Shown here in pieces: positions 1 to 11,366 of a stretch of DNA of 64,000 nucleotides. Source of the DNA: Pectobacterium actinidiae. GTDB lineage: Bacteria; Pseudomonadota; Gammaproteobacteria; Enterobacterales; Enterobacteriaceae. The stretch spans positions 3,658,001 through 3,722,000 of the forward strand of contig NZ_JRMH01000001.1 in the NCBI RefSeq assembly GCF_000803315.1. The letters run 5' to 3'. The position numbers and the translations under genes were made by a program. The first letter of the stretch is position 1. Each line of letters opens with the position of its first letter. Below the pieces are notes generated by a model. The model saw nothing but the letters and a program-made list of their open reading frames with translations. It ran no database searches and was not told the DNA's origin.

Positions 1-1
1 C

Positions 2-403
2 CGTTTCATGTCTACGGCCATGTTCTACCCGTGCAACTACGGCTACATCAACCACACGCTGTCTCTGGATGGTGATCCGGTTGACGTTCTGGTGCCGACC
101 CCGTATCCGTTGCAGCCGGGCTCAGTGATCCGTTGCCGTCCTGTTGGCGTGCTGAAAATGACTGACGAAGCGGGTGAAGATGCCAAGCTGGTCGCCGTTC
201 CGCACAGCAAGCTGACTAAAGAATACGATCACATTAAAGACGTTAACGACCTGCCTGAACTGCTGCGTGCACAGATCGGCCACTTCTTTGAACACTACAA
301 AGATCTGGAAAAAGGCAAGTGGGTGAAAGTTGAAGGTTGGGATAACGCTGCGGCGGCAAAAGCCGAGATCGTTGCTTCCTTCGAGCGCGCGAAAAACAAA
401 TAA
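2..403 (+). CDS. ppa: Inorganic pyrophosphatase, 5' end cut by window
   Basis: Soluble family I pyrophosphatase, which hydrolyses PPi to two phosphates and pulls biosynthetic reactions forward in the cytoplasm. The reading frame is open from the first bases, so the true start lies outside the window; about 133 of the usual ~176 residues are present. The Mg-binding signature DGDPVDVLV and the segment [10 protein letters not shown] are typical of the family, and the C-terminal ERAKNK ending is close to the enterobacterial protein. It is followed at once by a strong terminator and faces the converging ytfP-tamBA operon, as in E. coli. Confidence 0.97.
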   Translation, partial: RFMSTAMFYPCNYGYINHTLSLDGDPVDVLVPTPYPLQPGSVIRCRPVGVLKMTDEAGEDAKLVAVPHSKLTKEYDHIKDVNDLPELLRAQIGHFFEHYKDLEKGKWVKVEGWDNAAAAKAEIVASFERAKNK

Positions 404-423
404 GCGCCACTCAATGAATGATC

Positions 424-450
424 AAAAACACCGCCTTGCGCGGTGTTTTT
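424..450. terminator. Rho-independent terminator after ppa
   Basis: An 11-bp perfect stem (AAAAACACCGC pairing with GCGGTGTTTTT) with a 5-base loop, A-rich on the left and T-rich on the right, so it can serve ppa on the plus strand and ytfP on the minus strand. Confidence 0.9.
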
Positions 451-488
451 ATTTATGGCGACCATGAGACTTGATTGGCTACTCGGCC

Positions 489-845
489 TCAAGCCTCTTC
501 ATCTTCTTCGCTGCGCTTTAGCCAATCACCGCTGGCAATACGCGTCAGCCCTACAACAGGGTGTTTGTACAGATAGATCCAGGCACTGCCCAGAGGAGTA
601 CGAATCAGCTCACGTTGGTATTCGTGGCCGTCCCGCTTTAAGGCATCCAGCTCGGTCAAAATCGACGAACTAATGCGATAGACCTCGCAATGGATTTCTC
701 CATCACCGGGTACGACTGCCGGATAATGGCCGAGATCGTACAGCTCGAAACCCGCGAGCTGACAATCCCCTAACCATTGCGCATTTGTCATCCAATGACT
801 GTTTCCCTGTTTGCGTCGTAAACTGCCGTAAACAATAATTCGCAT
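489..845 (-). CDS. ytfP: Gamma-glutamylcyclotransferase-fold protein YtfP
   Basis: A 118-residue protein with the N-terminal signature VYGSLRRKQGN of the GGCT/AIG2 fold, close in length to E. coli YtfP (113). Family members cleave gamma-glutamyl amine or amino-acid conjugates; the substrate of YtfP itself is not settled. The gene starts 2 bases after the tamB stop, so it is the third gene of a tamA-tamB-ytfP operon. That linkage is conserved in enterobacteria, although its role in outer-membrane assembly is unknown. Confidence 0.93.
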   Translation of the reverse strand: MRIIVYGSLRRKQGNSHWMTNAQWLGDCQLAGFELYDLGHYPAVVPGDGEIHCEVYRISSSILTELDALKRDGHEYQRELIRTPLGSAWIYLYKHPVVGLTRIASGDWLKRSEEDEEA

Positions 846-847
846 CG

Positions 848-3800
848 CTAGAACTCAAACTGATAGAGCACATCTAATGCCTGGCTAATTCCAGACACCG
901 CTTCCAAGTATAGTTTTGGCATCAGACGATAACGTAGCGTTAACGTTGCCAAAGAATCGAATATGCCAACACCATATTTTACTTGCAGACCCGGAAGGAC
1001 GTAGCCGCTGACGACAACTTGAGAATTATCGCCAACACCCTGTGTATCCAGAGCTAAATTACTTACGCCAAAGGCCTCGCCGATTTTACCCACAACTTGA
1101 CCACTTTGTGCAACCCCTAAACCGACTAACATTGAGGTCATTGCCGAGCTATCTGCGCCACTGCTGTCCAAACCCTGTCCACGCAACAGATAAGAAAGTG
1201 CTTCCTGCTGCGACATTGTAGGATCGGAGAAGACTTCCAGCTTCGGCGTGGCGGCCATGCCAGTGACGCGCACGCCAGCGGTAACATCATCAGCGGTGTT
1301 GTCTGGATTACGAATGGCTTCGATATTCAGGATCGGCTGATCCGGCGGACCAGAGAACAGAATCAGCCCTTTACGGACGATCAGATCCTGTCCGTAGGCT
1401 TTAAAGCGCCCTGACGGAATATCGATCTGACCGTTCAGCCCTAGCCCGCGCTCATCCTGAACCATTTTCAGATCGCCCTGTAGACGAGCGACCAGCCCGA
1501 ACGCATCCAGCCGAACATCGTTACCAACGCGGATCGTCAGGTTACTGTTAATTGGAATTGCGGCGCTGGCTTTTTTCAGTGGCTGACGCTGAGCGTCCAG
1601 CATCACTTCATCCGACGACACCGCCACCGCACTTTCCGGCATGTCTTTAACGACAATGCGCGCCCACGGGATACTGACCGATCCGTTTAACGCGAACAGC
1701 TGCGGCGTGGCCTCGAAGACAATATCCGGCGAAACATCCAGCCGCGCCATCGGCGGAACCGTCACCCGCAGCTTCTGGCCTTTCGCGGCAATTCGCGCAC
1801 GCCAGGCATCTGGCCGCGACCAGTCTGCGTTCCCGCCGAGGTTCAACTGCCCGTTATCCGTTTTCAGGAAACCTTGCAGCGTCGACGACATCCCACTGAA
1901 ATTCACCGCCAGTCGCCCGTTGGTCAGATCGATCGGCATCCAGTTGCCATCAATATCCAACCGCTCCAGCACCATCTGGCCGAAGATCTGAGGACGCGCC
2001 GCATCCCCCGCCAAACGCAGGTTCGCATTCAGTATCCCGGCCGCTTTTTCTCCTTTACTCAGCGCAGGGTTAAGCAACGCCAGCGAAATATTATTGATCG
2101 TGACGCTGCCGCCGAGATTGCGCCGTCCCTGTGGATCGGTCACCTGAATATCACCGCTGAAGCGTCCGTTCTCTCGGATCGCCATCAGCCAGCCAAGCTG
2201 CGCCCGCCCGCGATCGAGCCCGGCATTCAGCGTAAAGGTGTCGAAATCAATCGGCAGCGTATTGCCCTGCATCTGCTGGCGAACGCTGACGCCGTTACCC
2301 ACGAGCGACACTTTCGCCTGCGGTAAACCTTGCCCTGCCTGCCAGCTGATATCCGCACCGCCGGTGAACGTCCCAGCTAGCACCGTATCCGCCGTCAGGA
2401 ACGGTTTCAGCATGGCGAGATCGAAGCGGTTCAATCGGATACTCGCCTGTCCGCTCGGTCCAGCCTCAATCGCTTTTGGTACGCAAAGCTCTGCGTTCGG
2501 ATTCCGCCAGCAGTGCGTGCCGATGGTGATCTTCTGCTGCGCGTTCAGGTAATCCAACGCCATATCCTGCGTCAGACGCCACTCACCCACCGGCGTGTCA
2601 AAGCGGGTATTGTTCAGCGTACCGCGCCAGCGTTGTTCCTGACGATCGAAACTGCCCGAAAGTGCCAGTTGCCCCGCAACCGGTTCGCCCTGCATATTCA
2701 GCCGGAGCTGGTGCTGTTTCTCGTTACCGCTGGCATCCAGCGTCAACAGCGCAATATTCAGGCCTTCTTGCTTCAGTGCTTCGAGGCGTATGGCCAGCTT
2801 GCCCTGAATTTGCTGTTCGGAGCGCACATCCCCTTCCACCCGCACCTGGCTAATCGTCATCGCCTGCCAGCGCAGGCCAGACGCAGTGATATCCGCCAGT
2901 ATCTGCGGTTCACGCAGATTGCCACGTAATTTGAGTGTGCCGATGGCGCGCCCTGCCAGACCGGGCAACATGCCGTCCAGCGACGGCGCATTGATGTCCG
3001 CATCCAACTGCCACTTATCGCTCAGGTCGCCTTTGACGTTCAACTGGTTGCGGCCTAACGCCAGATTCAGCGCTGGAATTGTCCACTGCCCCGCTGCGTT
3101 TCCGCGCAGTTCACCTCTGGCCGTGAGCTTATTCGCTTTCACGTTGCCATCTAGCCGTAGTTCCGGCACCTGTAACTGCCAGCTTCCGCCATAGACGCTA
3201 CCGCGCGTCGTTATTTTGCCGTCTATTTTCGCGGGCCATTCAGGCCACTGCTTCGCCGTGTTAATCCCGTTCAGCAGCAGCTCGCTGCGCCAACTGATGG
3301 CTTTGCTCCAGTCGATGAGCGCACTCAGGTCAGCATTTCCCTGCAATGCCGCCAGCCGCAGGCGACTCAGCGTAAACTGCTGTTCGTTACCTTTGCCATC
3401 CAGCAACAGCGTTGCGGGAGGAATGTCCGCCCCAGTCAGATCGCCGCGCAGCGACAGCGCATAGTCGGTCGCTTTACCATTAAAACGCAGCCTGACGTTG
3501 TCAGCCTGATATTGCGTCGCGCCCGTCAGCGGCCAACGCACGCGCTCGGTTTGCAGCGTTAACGCCAGCGGCAGCCCAGCTTCCGCCAGCTGAGTTTGCA
3601 AATCCAACTGGGCGCGCTGCGGCCCAGAGAGGTTCAGCGCCACATTCAACTGCTCGCGCAGGCCACCATCGACCGTCAACTTCAGCTTTTCGCCCTTGAG
3701 CGGATCGACGTTCAACACGCCGTTCGCTGTCAGCGAGACAGGCCAGTTATCGCTGAGCGTCGCTTCACCGCGCACATTCAATCCACCTTGCGGCGATTGC

Positions 3801-4885
3801 ACGATCAGTTTGTCCAGACGCAAATGTTGTTGCTGAGTCGACGCCTGTACGAACAAGTTATTAATCAAAATATCCTGATCGCCCGTCAGCCGCAGCTGTT
3901 CACCGTGAATCTCGACAATGTTCAAGTCCAACGGCAGCGTGAACTGCGGTAAATCCGGTAGTAACGGTTTGGAGAACAGCTCGCTCAGTCGTTCGCCCAG
4001 CGGCTGTTCAGGGACTGCTGGCCTGTCAGCGGCGCTATCCGTTTTTGACGTCGACGCTGTCGGTATCGGTGTCGTCGTCGTGGCGGCCGCTACCGTATTA
4101 TTTGCCTCTAGCACTTTATCGATTTGAAGCGTTTGCGAAGAGCCTTGCTCAGCCGCTTCGCGTACGTTCGCCGCCGTTTCTTTGATGACGGACGCCATTT
4201 CCGCCGCCGTCACTTTGCCATCCTCCAGTACATCGACGGGAGTTTTCGGCAAGGCCACCAGCAGTGCGCTGATTTTGGTCGGCAACAGCGTTAGAACACG
4301 GCCTTCCCACTGCATTCCCGTGCGGAATTCGCCTAGAGAAATCGCGGTGTCATCCACGGTAACCTGGACGCTATTGAGCACGAGTTGACGTAGAGAGATA
4401 GGGAAAGGTGCGGAGATTTCCGTGACTGGGGTCGAAGGCGGCGGTGGCTCTTCCGCCACAGGCAGGGCTTTGGTATCCACGACCACATCGACGCGGTTTG
4501 CTGAAAGGTCATTGATGCACAGCTGACTTTTGCGTAAACAGCCTAACGCGAGCGACAGGTGAAATTCATCACTCTTTACCGTCACACCCGGCATTTCGTA
4601 GCTAACGTTTTTCAGCGTTAAATCACGCCAGCCACCGCTTACACTGGCAATCTCCAGTCCCGGCACCACGCGTGCGGCGGTATTCAGCAACAGATGCAGA
4701 CCCGGCGTCGTTCCTACCAGCAATCCTAGCCCAACAATGAGAAGCAGTAAGAAAGTGACAAAGCCAATACCGATTCTTTTCCACCAGCGCCCTTTTCGCG
4801 CGGGCGTCGTCGGCACGTTATTCTGTGCAGCGCTCTCTTCCGCCAGCGGATCCTGTGCTTTTTTTTCGTTTTTCTCATCCATCAT
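848..4885 (-). CDS. tamB: Translocation and assembly module subunit TamB
   Basis: Giant inner-membrane-anchored periplasmic protein (1345 residues; E. coli TamB is 1259). It bridges to TamA in the outer membrane for assembly of some outer-membrane proteins, and its AsmA-like hydrophobic groove is also implicated in phospholipid transport. One N-terminal transmembrane helix lies at about residues 37-60, followed by long beta-rich repeats and the C-terminal DUF490 domain ending in LYQFEF. A Pro/Thr/Ala-rich stretch at about residues 225-310 (many TTTP and STSK runs) appears to be an insertion relative to E. coli and may explain the extra length. Its start overlaps the tamA stop by 4 bases, implying translational coupling. 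Confidence 0.97.
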   Translation of the reverse strand: MMDEKNEKKAQDPLAEESAAQNNVPTTPARKGRWWKRIGIGFVTFLLLLIVGLGLLVGTTPGLHLLLNTAARVVPGLEIASVSGGWRDLTLKNVSYEMPGVTVKSDEFHLSLALGCLRKSQLCINDLSANRVDVVVDTKALPVAEEPPPPSTPVTEISAPFPISLRQLVLNSVQVTVDDTAISLGEFRTGMQWEGRVLTLLPTKISALLVALPKTPVDVLEDGKVTAAEMASVIKETAANVREAAEQGSSQTLQIDKVLEANNTVAAATTTTPIPTASTSKTDSAADRPAVPEQPLGERLSELFSKPLLPDLPQFTLPLDLNIVEIHGEQLRLTGDQDILINNLFVQASTQQQHLRLDKLIVQSPQGGLNVRGEATLSDNWPVSLTANGVLNVDPLKGEKLKLTVDGGLREQLNVALNLSGPQRAQLDLQTQLAEAGLPLALTLQTERVRWPLTGATQYQADNVRLRFNGKATDYALSLRGDLTGADIPPATLLLDGKGNEQQFTLSRLRLAALQGNADLSALIDWSKAISWRSELLLNGINTAKQWPEWPAKIDGKITTRGSVYGGSWQLQVPELRLDGNVKANKLTARGELRGNAAGQWTIPALNLALGRNQLNVKGDLSDKWQLDADINAPSLDGMLPGLAGRAIGTLKLRGNLREPQILADITASGLRWQAMTISQVRVEGDVRSEQQIQGKLAIRLEALKQEGLNIALLTLDASGNEKQHQLRLNMQGEPVAGQLALSGSFDRQEQRWRGTLNNTRFDTPVGEWRLTQDMALDYLNAQQKITIGTHCWRNPNAELCVPKAIEAGPSGQASIRLNRFDLAMLKPFLTADTVLAGTFTGGADISWQAGQGLPQAKVSLVGNGVSVRQQMQGNTLPIDFDTFTLNAGLDRGRAQLGWLMAIRENGRFSGDIQVTDPQGRRNLGGSVTINNISLALLNPALSKGEKAAGILNANLRLAGDAARPQIFGQMVLERLDIDGNWMPIDLTNGRLAVNFSGMSSTLQGFLKTDNGQLNLGGNADWSRPDAWRARIAAKGQKLRVTVPPMARLDVSPDIVFEATPQLFALNGSVSIPWARIVVKDMPESAVAVSSDEVMLDAQRQPLKKASAAIPINSNLTIRVGNDVRLDAFGLVARLQGDLKMVQDERGLGLNGQIDIPSGRFKAYGQDLIVRKGLILFSGPPDQPILNIEAIRNPDNTADDVTAGVRVTGMAATPKLEVFSDPTMSQQEALSYLLRGQGLDSSGADSSAMTSMLVGLGVAQSGQVVGKIGEAFGVSNLALDTQGVGDNSQVVVSGYVLPGLQVKYGVGIFDSLATLTLRYRLMPKLYLEAVSGISQALDVLYQFEF

Positions 4886-6723
4886 AATTCAGGCCCCAGT
4901 GCGATATAGAACTGAACATCGTTCTTCTTCTCTGCATCGCCGATCGGCATAGCAACATCGAGCTTCACCGGGCCAATCGGCGAGGCCCAGCGAACACCGA
5001 CGCCCGAACCGGTCTTGAAGTTACTTCGTTTGATATCATTCACTGCTTCACCTGAATCAACAAAAACCGCACCCCACCATTTTCCCGTCACGTTGTATTG
5101 GTATTCGAGCGAACCCGTCGCCAGCTTGGATGCACCTGTCAGTTTGCCGTCGCTGTCACGCGGCGAAATAGATTTGTACTTATATCCACGGATGCTGCGA
5201 TCGCCACCGGCAAAGAAACGCAGTGAGGGGGGAACGCGGGAGAAATTATTGGTCTCAATCCAGCCCAGATTGCCGCGCGCGACAAAACGGTGTTTATCCG
5301 CCAGCGTACGAATCCAGACGTTTTGCGCCTGAAGCACGGCAAAGTCGATATCCGACCCCCAAATGGTGTCAGAAACATCAATAGAATAACGTTGCGTATC
5401 GCCCCACACCGGCATCAGCCCGCCGCGTTGGCGGGTTCGGTTAATGCTGACCCCCGGATAGATCAGCATCGTAGTATCCGTCACGCTTGCCTGCGTAAAG
5501 TGGTCGAGACTCCAGCGCAGGTTAATCGCCCGCTGCCAGCCGCTGGAAAGATCCCAGTAGCGCGCCACATTCAGCGTGGTGCCATCGGATTTGGTATCGT
5601 TGAGATCTTCGCGCTTGAAGCCGCCTTGCAGCAGGTAATACTGCTCAAGCGGGTTCTTCAACAAGGGGATTTTGTAGCTAAAATCGAGCGATTGCTCCGG
5701 CGCAGACACGCTCAGGCTACTTTCCAGACTGTGGCCCCGAGAGTTTACCCACGGCTTATTCCAGGTCGTTTTAAAGCGAGGGCCAACATCAGTGGCATAG
5801 CCGACCCCGGTTTCAATCCGATTACGGGTTCGCGGCGTCACCACGGCTTCCAGCGGCAACACCTTGGCGTTTTTCGACCGTTCGAAATCAGGTGACACCA
5901 CGACAGAGTTAAACCATCCCGTCGCAGAAAGACGGCGGTTTAGCTCGCCAAGATCTTCACTGGTGTAAGCATCGCCTTCGTGAAACGGCACCAAATTTTG
6001 CAGATAATCATCACGGATTTGTGCGCCCTGAAAGTGTACGGCGCCAAAGCGATAGCGTTCACCGCTATCAAAGTCGATATCCCAAAACGCTTCTCTCTCT
6101 TCCCGCATCACGCCGAGCTGGCTTTGCTGGAAGCGCGCATCGAAATAGCCTTTACGTAATGACAAACCGTTCAGCCCGCTTTTAAAGCGATCGAAGTCAC
6201 CGTGGTTCAATACCGAACCGATTTCGGGGCGATCGTCTTTAACCAGCTGTTGGTAGTCCTTATCGTCATGCGCACCGCCGCGCAGGGTGATGTTAACCCC
6301 AGCAATTTTTACCGGTTCACCGGGCGTGACGGTGGCAATCAATACAGGTCGTCCACCATTAACAGCAGGCCGGAATTCGAAACCAATCTGTGGATCGTAA
6401 TAGCCGAGCGCGCGCAATCCCTGACGGATCGCTTCATCGACGCGTGAGCGGAAACGCCCGTCGGCATTAACCTCATCGACCGCGATGGTGGATAAGCGAG
6501 CCCGTACATTCTTTTGTAACTGCCCTTCCAGCCCCATGACTTGCAGACGCACATTCGCCGCCTGACTCTCTGGGGCCAGCATAAGCAGCGCGCACATCAG
6601 GCCAAGAATCCGGTATCGTGGCGCACCGCAGCCAGCAAAGCTATTTTTTTGTCCTGCTATGCCTTTTTGCCCGGTAACGCTTTTTTTTCCAATGAAACTT
6701 TTCGTTGAGATGAAAATAGTCAC
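4882..6723 (-). CDS. tamA: Outer-membrane assembly factor TamA
   Basis: Omp85-family protein: three POTRA domains (about residues 60-300) followed by a 16-strand barrel ending in FYIALGPEL. It partners TamB. At 613 residues it is ~36 longer than E. coli TamA. The start chosen is GTG at 6721-6723 because AGGGAG lies just upstream; no other in-frame start gives a usable signal peptide, as the next Met is only 13 residues before the AXA-type cleavage site. The signal peptide therefore has an unusually long basic n-region (~35 residues) with a GQK-type repeat. The L6 barrel motif is seen as GGDRSIRGY. Confidence 0.96.
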   Translation of the reverse strand: MTIFISTKSFIGKKSVTGQKGIAGQKNSFAGCGAPRYRILGLMCALLMLAPESQAANVRLQVMGLEGQLQKNVRARLSTIAVDEVNADGRFRSRVDEAIRQGLRALGYYDPQIGFEFRPAVNGGRPVLIATVTPGEPVKIAGVNITLRGGAHDDKDYQQLVKDDRPEIGSVLNHGDFDRFKSGLNGLSLRKGYFDARFQQSQLGVMREEREAFWDIDFDSGERYRFGAVHFQGAQIRDDYLQNLVPFHEGDAYTSEDLGELNRRLSATGWFNSVVVSPDFERSKNAKVLPLEAVVTPRTRNRIETGVGYATDVGPRFKTTWNKPWVNSRGHSLESSLSVSAPEQSLDFSYKIPLLKNPLEQYYLLQGGFKREDLNDTKSDGTTLNVARYWDLSSGWQRAINLRWSLDHFTQASVTDTTMLIYPGVSINRTRQRGGLMPVWGDTQRYSIDVSDTIWGSDIDFAVLQAQNVWIRTLADKHRFVARGNLGWIETNNFSRVPPSLRFFAGGDRSIRGYKYKSISPRDSDGKLTGASKLATGSLEYQYNVTGKWWGAVFVDSGEAVNDIKRSNFKTGSGVGVRWASPIGPVKLDVAMPIGDAEKKNDVQFYIALGPEL

Positions 6724-7069
6724 TGAGCTCCCTGAAAAATCTGTCTGTCGCCTAAACCCTGTCGTCTAAAACCTATAGCATGGCTTTTATCACTTCGCCC
6801 GCCACATTGACGGCCGTCGCTGTACGCTGACCTGACAATCCGCCACGCAGCGCCGAAATCCCCTGCCAACTTTGCATGATATTAGTGATAAATACTAATT
6901 TTCCATCTTAAGAATAGATTTTCACCTATAAACATCAATTTACGGCATTACAGATAAACATTACCTTAACATTAAACACCATGAAGATATAAAGACAGCG
7001 CCATGCTTCTTGGTTATGCTTTCCATGAAAGCGGGTTATTTACCCAGTCTAGCTGGAGTTAACAACGTG
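6724..7069. other. Divergent intergenic region tamA/msrA
   Basis: 346 bases with no supported gene. The right half (about 6885-6990) is very AT-rich and should hold the msrA promoter, while the left part carries the tamA ribosome-binding site. No operator was recognised. Confidence 0.5.
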
Positions 7070-7708
7070 ATGAGTTCAATTGATAAAACACAGCGGATTA
7101 CGCAATCCGATGCTTTACCGGGGCGTTCCACGCCCATGCCGGTAGCCAGGCTGCATGTCGTTCATGAACATTCCATGACGCATGTGCCGGACTCGATGTC
7201 TGTCGCTATTTTTGCGATGGGCTGTTTCTGGGGCGCGGAGCGCTTGTTCTGGCAACAGCCGGGCGTCTACAGCACCGCGGCGGGTTACATTGGCGGTTAC
7301 ACGCCCAACCCGACCTACCGTGAAGTGTGCAGCGGGCAGACCGATCACGCCGAAGCCGTGCGTGTCGTTTTCGATCCTACGGTCATCAGTTACGAGCAGT
7401 TACTGCGACTGTTCTGGGAAAATCACGACCCCGCGCAGGGTATGCGTCAGGGAGGCGATATCGGCAGCCAATACCGCTCTGCTATCTATACGCTCACACC
7501 CGAGCAGGAACAGGCGGCACAGGACAGCCTTCAGCGCTTTCAGCAGGCGATGAGGGTGAACGGTGACAGCCGCGCTATCAGCACAGAAATCGAACCTGCG
7601 GGTCCGTTCTATTATGCGGAAGACGACCACCAGCAATACCTGCACAAGAACCCGAACGGCTACTGCGGGTTAGGCGGCATCAGCATCTGTCTTCCGCCTC
7701 CACGTTGA
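7070..7708 (+). CDS. msrA: Peptide methionine (S)-S-oxide reductase MsrA
   Basis: Repairs oxidised methionine (S-sulfoxide) in proteins and free amino acid, using thioredoxin. The catalytic GCFWG motif has Cys at residue 52, and the C-terminal resolving cysteines lie in [14 protein letters not shown]. The ATG at 7070 (GGAG 11 bases upstream) gives 212 residues, the same length as E. coli MsrA; the in-frame ATG at 7010 would add 20 unmatched residues. Divergent from tamA and followed by paeA, as in E. coli. Confidence 0.97.
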   Translation: MSSIDKTQRITQSDALPGRSTPMPVARLHVVHEHSMTHVPDSMSVAIFAMGCFWGAERLFWQQPGVYSTAAGYIGGYTPNPTYREVCSGQTDHAEAVRVVFDPTVISYEQLLRLFWENHDPAQGMRQGGDIGSQYRSAIYTLTPEQEQAAQDSLQRFQQAMRVNGDSRAISTEIEPAGPFYYAEDDHQQYLHKNPNGYCGLGGISICLPPPR

Positions 7709-7733
7709 CCACTGGCGGTAAATTCACCGCTCC

Positions 7734-7860
7734 TGCTATAATGCGCCCAAACCGGGCGGATCGTTGCCCGGTTATAGACCTTCTAATTATTGCTATTAAT
7801 TTACTCACCTTTCTGAGGATCGCTGCGCTAACGTAGGCCCATGCGAAAACGTTAAAAATG
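7734..7860 (+). promoter_or_regulatory. paeA promoter and structured leader
   Basis: An extended -10 element, TGCTATAAT, lies at 7734-7742. Transcription from about 7750 would give a leader of about 110 nt. This carries a GC-rich hairpin at about 7751-7775 (ACCGGGC pairing with GCCCGGT) and ends at an ATG with no clear Shine-Dalgarno sequence. No known riboswitch class was recognised. The promoter call is inference from motif and position. Confidence 0.5.
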
Positions 7861-9186
7861 ATGTTAAACAGTTTATTGCTGATTCTTTGTCTCATTGCCA
7901 TCAGTGCGTTTTTCTCGCTGTCCGAGATCTCGCTGGCGGCGTCTCGTAAAATTAAACTCAAACTGATGGCCGATGAGGGAAACCTCAACGCCGATCTGGT
8001 GCTCAAGTTTCAGGAAACGCCGGGCATTTTCTTTACCGTCATTCAAATCGGCGTCAATGCCGTCGCGATTCTGGCGGGTATCATCGGCGATGCGGCATTT
8101 TCCCCGACGTTTTCCATACTGTTTGAACGCTTCATGTCACCCGAAGCCGCCGATAAAGTCAGTTTCATCTGCTCATTCGTACTCGTCACCAGCTTGTTTA
8201 TCCTGTTTGGCGACCTCACCCCGAAACGCATTGGTATGATTGCGCCGGAAACCGTCGCGGTCCGCATAATCAACCCCATGCGCTTCTGCCTGTTCCTCTT
8301 CCGCCCGCTAGTTTGGATCTTTAACGGCCTGGCTAACGTCATTTTCCGCCTGCTCAAGCTGCCGATGGTGCGTAAAGATGACATCACGTCCGATGATATT
8401 TATGCCGTGGTGGAAGCCGGTGCACTGGCTGGTGTGCTGCGTAAGCAGGAACATGAGCTCATCGAGAACGTGTTTGAGCTGGAATCCCGTACCGTGCCGT
8501 CTTCGATGACCTCACGCGAAAGCGTGGTCTACTTCGATCTGCGCGAGCAGGAAGACAGCATTAAGGAAAAGATCGCCCAGCAGCCGCATTCCAAGTTTCT
8601 GGTTTGTGATGGCACGATTGATCAGATCGTCGGCTACGTGGACTCTAAAGACCTGCTGATTCGGGTGTTAGGAAACCAAAGCCTGACGCTCAGTAGCGGC
8701 GTGCAGATTCGTCCTGCACTGATCGTGCCGGATACGCTGACGCTGTCCGAAGCGTTAGAAAGTTTTAAAACCGCAGGCGAAGATTTCGCGGTCATTCTGA
8801 ACGAATACGCGCTGATCGTCGGCATCATCACTTTGAATGACGTGATGACAACGCTGATGGGCGATCTCGTTGGTCAGGGAATGGAAGAGCAGATTGTCGC
8901 GCGCGATGAGAACTCTTGGCTGGTTGAAGGTGGTACGCCAATAGAAGACGTGATGCGCGCGCTGAATATTGATGACTTCCCGCATTCCGGCAACTACGAA
9001 ACCATTGGCGGCTTCATGATGTATACGCTGCGGAAAATCCCGAAACGTACCGATGCGGTGCGCTTCTCTGGCTATAAGTTTGAAGTGGTGGATATCGATA
9101 GCTACAAGATCGATCAGCTGCTGGTGACACGCCTAGAAGACCGCCCGATCGTTTCATCCAGCGTGAAGATTGATAGCGACGATTAA
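7861..9186 (+). CDS. paeA: Polyamine exporter PaeA (YtfL), CNNM-CBS family
   Basis: Membrane protein with a DUF21/CNNM transmembrane domain (about residues 1-190), a CBS pair (about 195-330, including GYVDSKDLL and VGIITLNDVMTTLMGDLVG) and a C-terminal CorC/HlyC domain. The E. coli/Salmonella orthologue is reported to export putrescine and cadaverine and to aid stationary-phase survival. The second of two adjacent ATGs (7858 and 7861) matches the E. coli start MLNS; neither has a good ribosome-binding site. Length 441 residues against 447 in E. coli. It faces ytfK across a bidirectional terminator. Confidence 0.94.
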   Translation: MLNSLLLILCLIAISAFFSLSEISLAASRKIKLKLMADEGNLNADLVLKFQETPGIFFTVIQIGVNAVAILAGIIGDAAFSPTFSILFERFMSPEAADKVSFICSFVLVTSLFILFGDLTPKRIGMIAPETVAVRIINPMRFCLFLFRPLVWIFNGLANVIFRLLKLPMVRKDDITSDDIYAVVEAGALAGVLRKQEHELIENVFELESRTVPSSMTSRESVVYFDLREQEDSIKEKIAQQPHSKFLVCDGTIDQIVGYVDSKDLLIRVLGNQSLTLSSGVQIRPALIVPDTLTLSEALESFKTAGEDFAVILNEYALIVGIITLNDVMTTLMGDLVGQGMEEQIVARDENSWLVEGGTPIEDVMRALNIDDFPHSGNYETIGGFMMYTLRKIPKRTDAVRFSGYKFEVVDIDSYKIDQLLVTRLEDRPIVSSSVKIDSDD

Positions 9187-9230
9187 CCGCCAGAAGACAT
9201 GCATGACAAACCATTCTTCATAAAAAACCA

Positions 9231-9253
9231 AAACGGCCCATGACGGGCCGTTT
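9231..9253. terminator. Bidirectional terminator paeA/ytfK
   Basis: A 9-bp stem AAACGGCCC/GGGCCGTTT, with an A-rich run on the left and a T-rich run on the right, between converging genes. Confidence 0.88.
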
Positions 9254-9262
9254 CTTTATCAT

Positions 9263-9469
9263 TCATCCCATCTCGGCCTGAAGCCGGATGACCTGGCGAT
9301 TCACTTCAGACATCACCAGTAGATGCTGCTTATCCTGTTTCTTTGGCAATAGAATTTTGCCGTAGTCGAACTCAAAAGCACCAACCCCTTTTATGTACAG
9401 CCGCCCACGAAATAGGGTTTTCACATACTTGGCGACTTTCAAAGGATTGTAACGTTCGAAGATCCTCAT
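9263..9469 (-). CDS. ytfK: Stringent-response modulator YtfK (DUF1107)
   Basis: A 68-residue protein of exactly the E. coli YtfK length, with the conserved segments [12 protein letters not shown] and [16 protein letters not shown]. In E. coli YtfK binds SpoT and favours (p)ppGpp synthesis during phosphate and fatty-acid starvation. Here it is a single-gene unit on the minus strand between paeA and ytfJ, keeping the E. coli order. Confidence 0.95.
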   Translation of the reverse strand: MRIFERYNPLKVAKYVKTLFRGRLYIKGVGAFEFDYGKILLPKKQDKQHLLVMSEVNRQVIRLQAEMG

Positions 9470-9815
9470 CGTTTTACGCTCCCGTTTTATTTTTTTACGC
9501 TCTCCCTTTCACCAACATGGCTGAGGTTCTGGAGCGCTAATGAGATAACGGATACTGCTAATTAGTACTGTAAAACAGCATTTAGTTCCCCACTATTCAG
9601 TATTCTTAACTGCTTTTACAGATTTTTACAGAGTAGTATTTAAGGAAACCCTTACTCATCAGTATAAACCTTCAAAAATAAGGGTTTTGTGCACTCAGGC
9701 ACAAACCGTTTTATCGCGGAGCAGGACAGACCAGTTTCCTGAATCTACGCTTATTCCATCGCCTGATATTTTCCATCTTTACCATCGCATCGGGCCCCAC
9801 ATTGAAGGATATACC
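9470..9815. other. Divergent intergenic region ytfK/ytfJ
   Basis: 346 AT-rich bases with no supported gene. A 9-bp inverted repeat, AAACCCTTA at 9646-9654 and TAAGGGTTT at 9679-9687, has a 24-base loop and could form in the ytfJ leader. No PhoB box could be confirmed by eye. Confidence 0.45.
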
Positions 9816-10394
9816 ATGATAAAAATACGCCACCTGCTCCTCGCGCTCTCTATCACACCTTTCTTGGGGCTTCTCTCACTCCCGGCTTCAGCCCATACGC
9901 TGGTACTTAACCAATTGGTTCCACCGGTTGGCGTCGCGGATAGGGGAGAACTTCAGTACCTTAATAATCAGTTTAGTTATAAAAACTGGAACAGTGCGCA
10001 ATTGCCCGGAAAAGTGCGGGTGATACAACATATCGCTGGCCGCACCTCAGCCAAAGAGATGAACGATCCGCTCATCTCTGCACTGAAGGCCGCTAACCTA
10101 CCGCATGATTATTACCAAACGACGACAATCGTGAATACCGACGACGCCATCATCGGCACCAGCATGTTTGTGCGCAGTAGCCTTGAGGACAACAAGAAAG
10201 CCTTTCCGTGGTCGCAGTTTATCGTCGACAGTAACGGCAACGTGCGGAAAACCTGGCAGCTACAGCCGCAAAGCTCAGCCATCGCCGTGCTGGATAAACA
10301 GGGGAAAATCCGTTTCGTGAAGGATGGCGCATTGAGCGGACAGGAAGTGCAGCAGGTGATTTCCCTGCTGCGCCAGTTGCTGGAAGAGAAATAA
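9816..10394 (+). CDS. ytfJ: Periplasmic YtfJ-family protein
   Basis: A 192-residue secreted protein related to E. coli YtfJ (184), with a thioredoxin-like fold in the family but no CXXC pair. The signal peptide runs from MIKIRHLLLALS to ASA at about residue 25. The ATG at 9816 has GAAGGA 6 bases upstream and starts directly at the signal peptide; an upstream in-frame ATG would add an implausible tail. Function unknown beyond a periplasmic location. Confidence 0.92.
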   Translation: MIKIRHLLLALSITPFLGLLSLPASAHTLVLNQLVPPVGVADRGELQYLNNQFSYKNWNSAQLPGKVRVIQHIAGRTSAKEMNDPLISALKAANLPHDYYQTTTIVNTDDAIIGTSMFVRSSLEDNKKAFPWSQFIVDSNGNVRKTWQLQPQSSAIAVLDKQGKIRFVKDGALSGQEVQQVISLLRQLLEEK

Positions 10395-10413
10395 CGAACC
10401 CGGCTCTAGCTGA

Positions 10414-11154
10414 TTAAAACAGAGAGACGCGAAAACCGGGGTTGAGGAAAGATTCACGCGGCGTGTAAGACAGAGTTTGCCCCTGCCAATCGTGAATCTG
10501 CGCCCCGGCCGCCACCGCCACCGCATGGCCTGCCGCCGTATCCCAAATGTTCGTCGGCCCGAAGCGTGGGTAAAGCTGTGCTTCCCCTTCCGCCACCAGA
10601 CAAAATTTTAGCGATGACCCAATCGCCACCGTCTGGTGTTCACCCAGTTGATTGAGATAGTCCTTTAGTTCGCTATCGGCATGGGAGCGGCTGACCACCA
10701 CTAACGGTGGCCGAGCCTGCTTCACGGTAATTTGCCGACGTTGGCCGTTCTCTTCTTTCCAGGCTTTGCCTTCCGCCGCGGAATACATCACGCCCGTAAC
10801 CGGCACGTAAACCACGCCAAGTACGGCCTGACCGTTCTCGATCAGCGCAATATTCACCGTAAACTCGCCGTTGCGGCTAAGGAACTCTTTGGTGCCATCC
10901 AGCGGATCGACCAGCCAATAGCGCTGCCAGTGCCGACGGATTTCCCACTCAGGCGGATCTTCTTCTGATAGCAAAGGAATATCGGGAAACGCCGCCGCCA
11001 GTCCGTCCTTAATGACCCGATGCGCCGCAAGATCGGCGGCGGTGACTGGCGAATCATCTTTCTTGTGCGCGACATCCACAGGATGTTGCCCTTCATAAAC
11101 CTGCATAATCGCAGTACCGGCATCGCGAGCCAGTTGGCAAACTGTTTCTAGCAT
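10414..11154 (-). CDS. cysQ: 3'(2'),5'-bisphosphate nucleotidase CysQ
   Basis: Mg-dependent phosphatase of the inositol monophosphatase superfamily. It removes the 3'-phosphate of PAP, the toxic by-product of sulfate assimilation. The metal motifs are visible: LLSEEDP at about residue 61, DPLDGTKEF at about 83-91 and [16 protein letters not shown] near residue 203. Length 246 is the same as E. coli. It stands alone, divergent from cpdB; both act on nucleotide 3'-phosphates, and the pairing is conserved. Confidence 0.97.
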   Translation of the reverse strand: MLETVCQLARDAGTAIMQVYEGQHPVDVAHKKDDSPVTAADLAAHRVIKDGLAAAFPDIPLLSEEDPPEWEIRRHWQRYWLVDPLDGTKEFLSRNGEFTVNIALIENGQAVLGVVYVPVTGVMYSAAEGKAWKEENGQRRQITVKQARPPLVVVSRSHADSELKDYLNQLGEHQTVAIGSSLKFCLVAEGEAQLYPRFGPTNIWDTAAGHAVAVAAGAQIHDWQGQTLSYTPRESFLNPGFRVSLF

Positions 11155-11366
11155 GATCGACCTCGTCGTTATCGGTTACGCGACGATAGCGTAACGCAGA
11201 CTTCATCTCTGTCATTCATTATACATCTGTGAGGCAATCTACGATTATTGCCATTATTGATGTCATCCTCAGAATTTAGGGACGATAATCACTTTAACTT
11301 CATCATGATATGAAAGACACCCCGATCGTCTTACGCGTCGACAATCACCGCACAAGGAGTTACGCA

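Noticed and set aside
1641..3464. Several plus-strand open frames inside tamB
   Set aside because: They lie wholly within the conserved tamB frame and have no family features; they are shadows.
7734..7860. Possible yybP-ykoY (Mn) riboswitch before paeA
   Set aside because: The conserved loop sequences of that class were not found; only a generic leader is reported.
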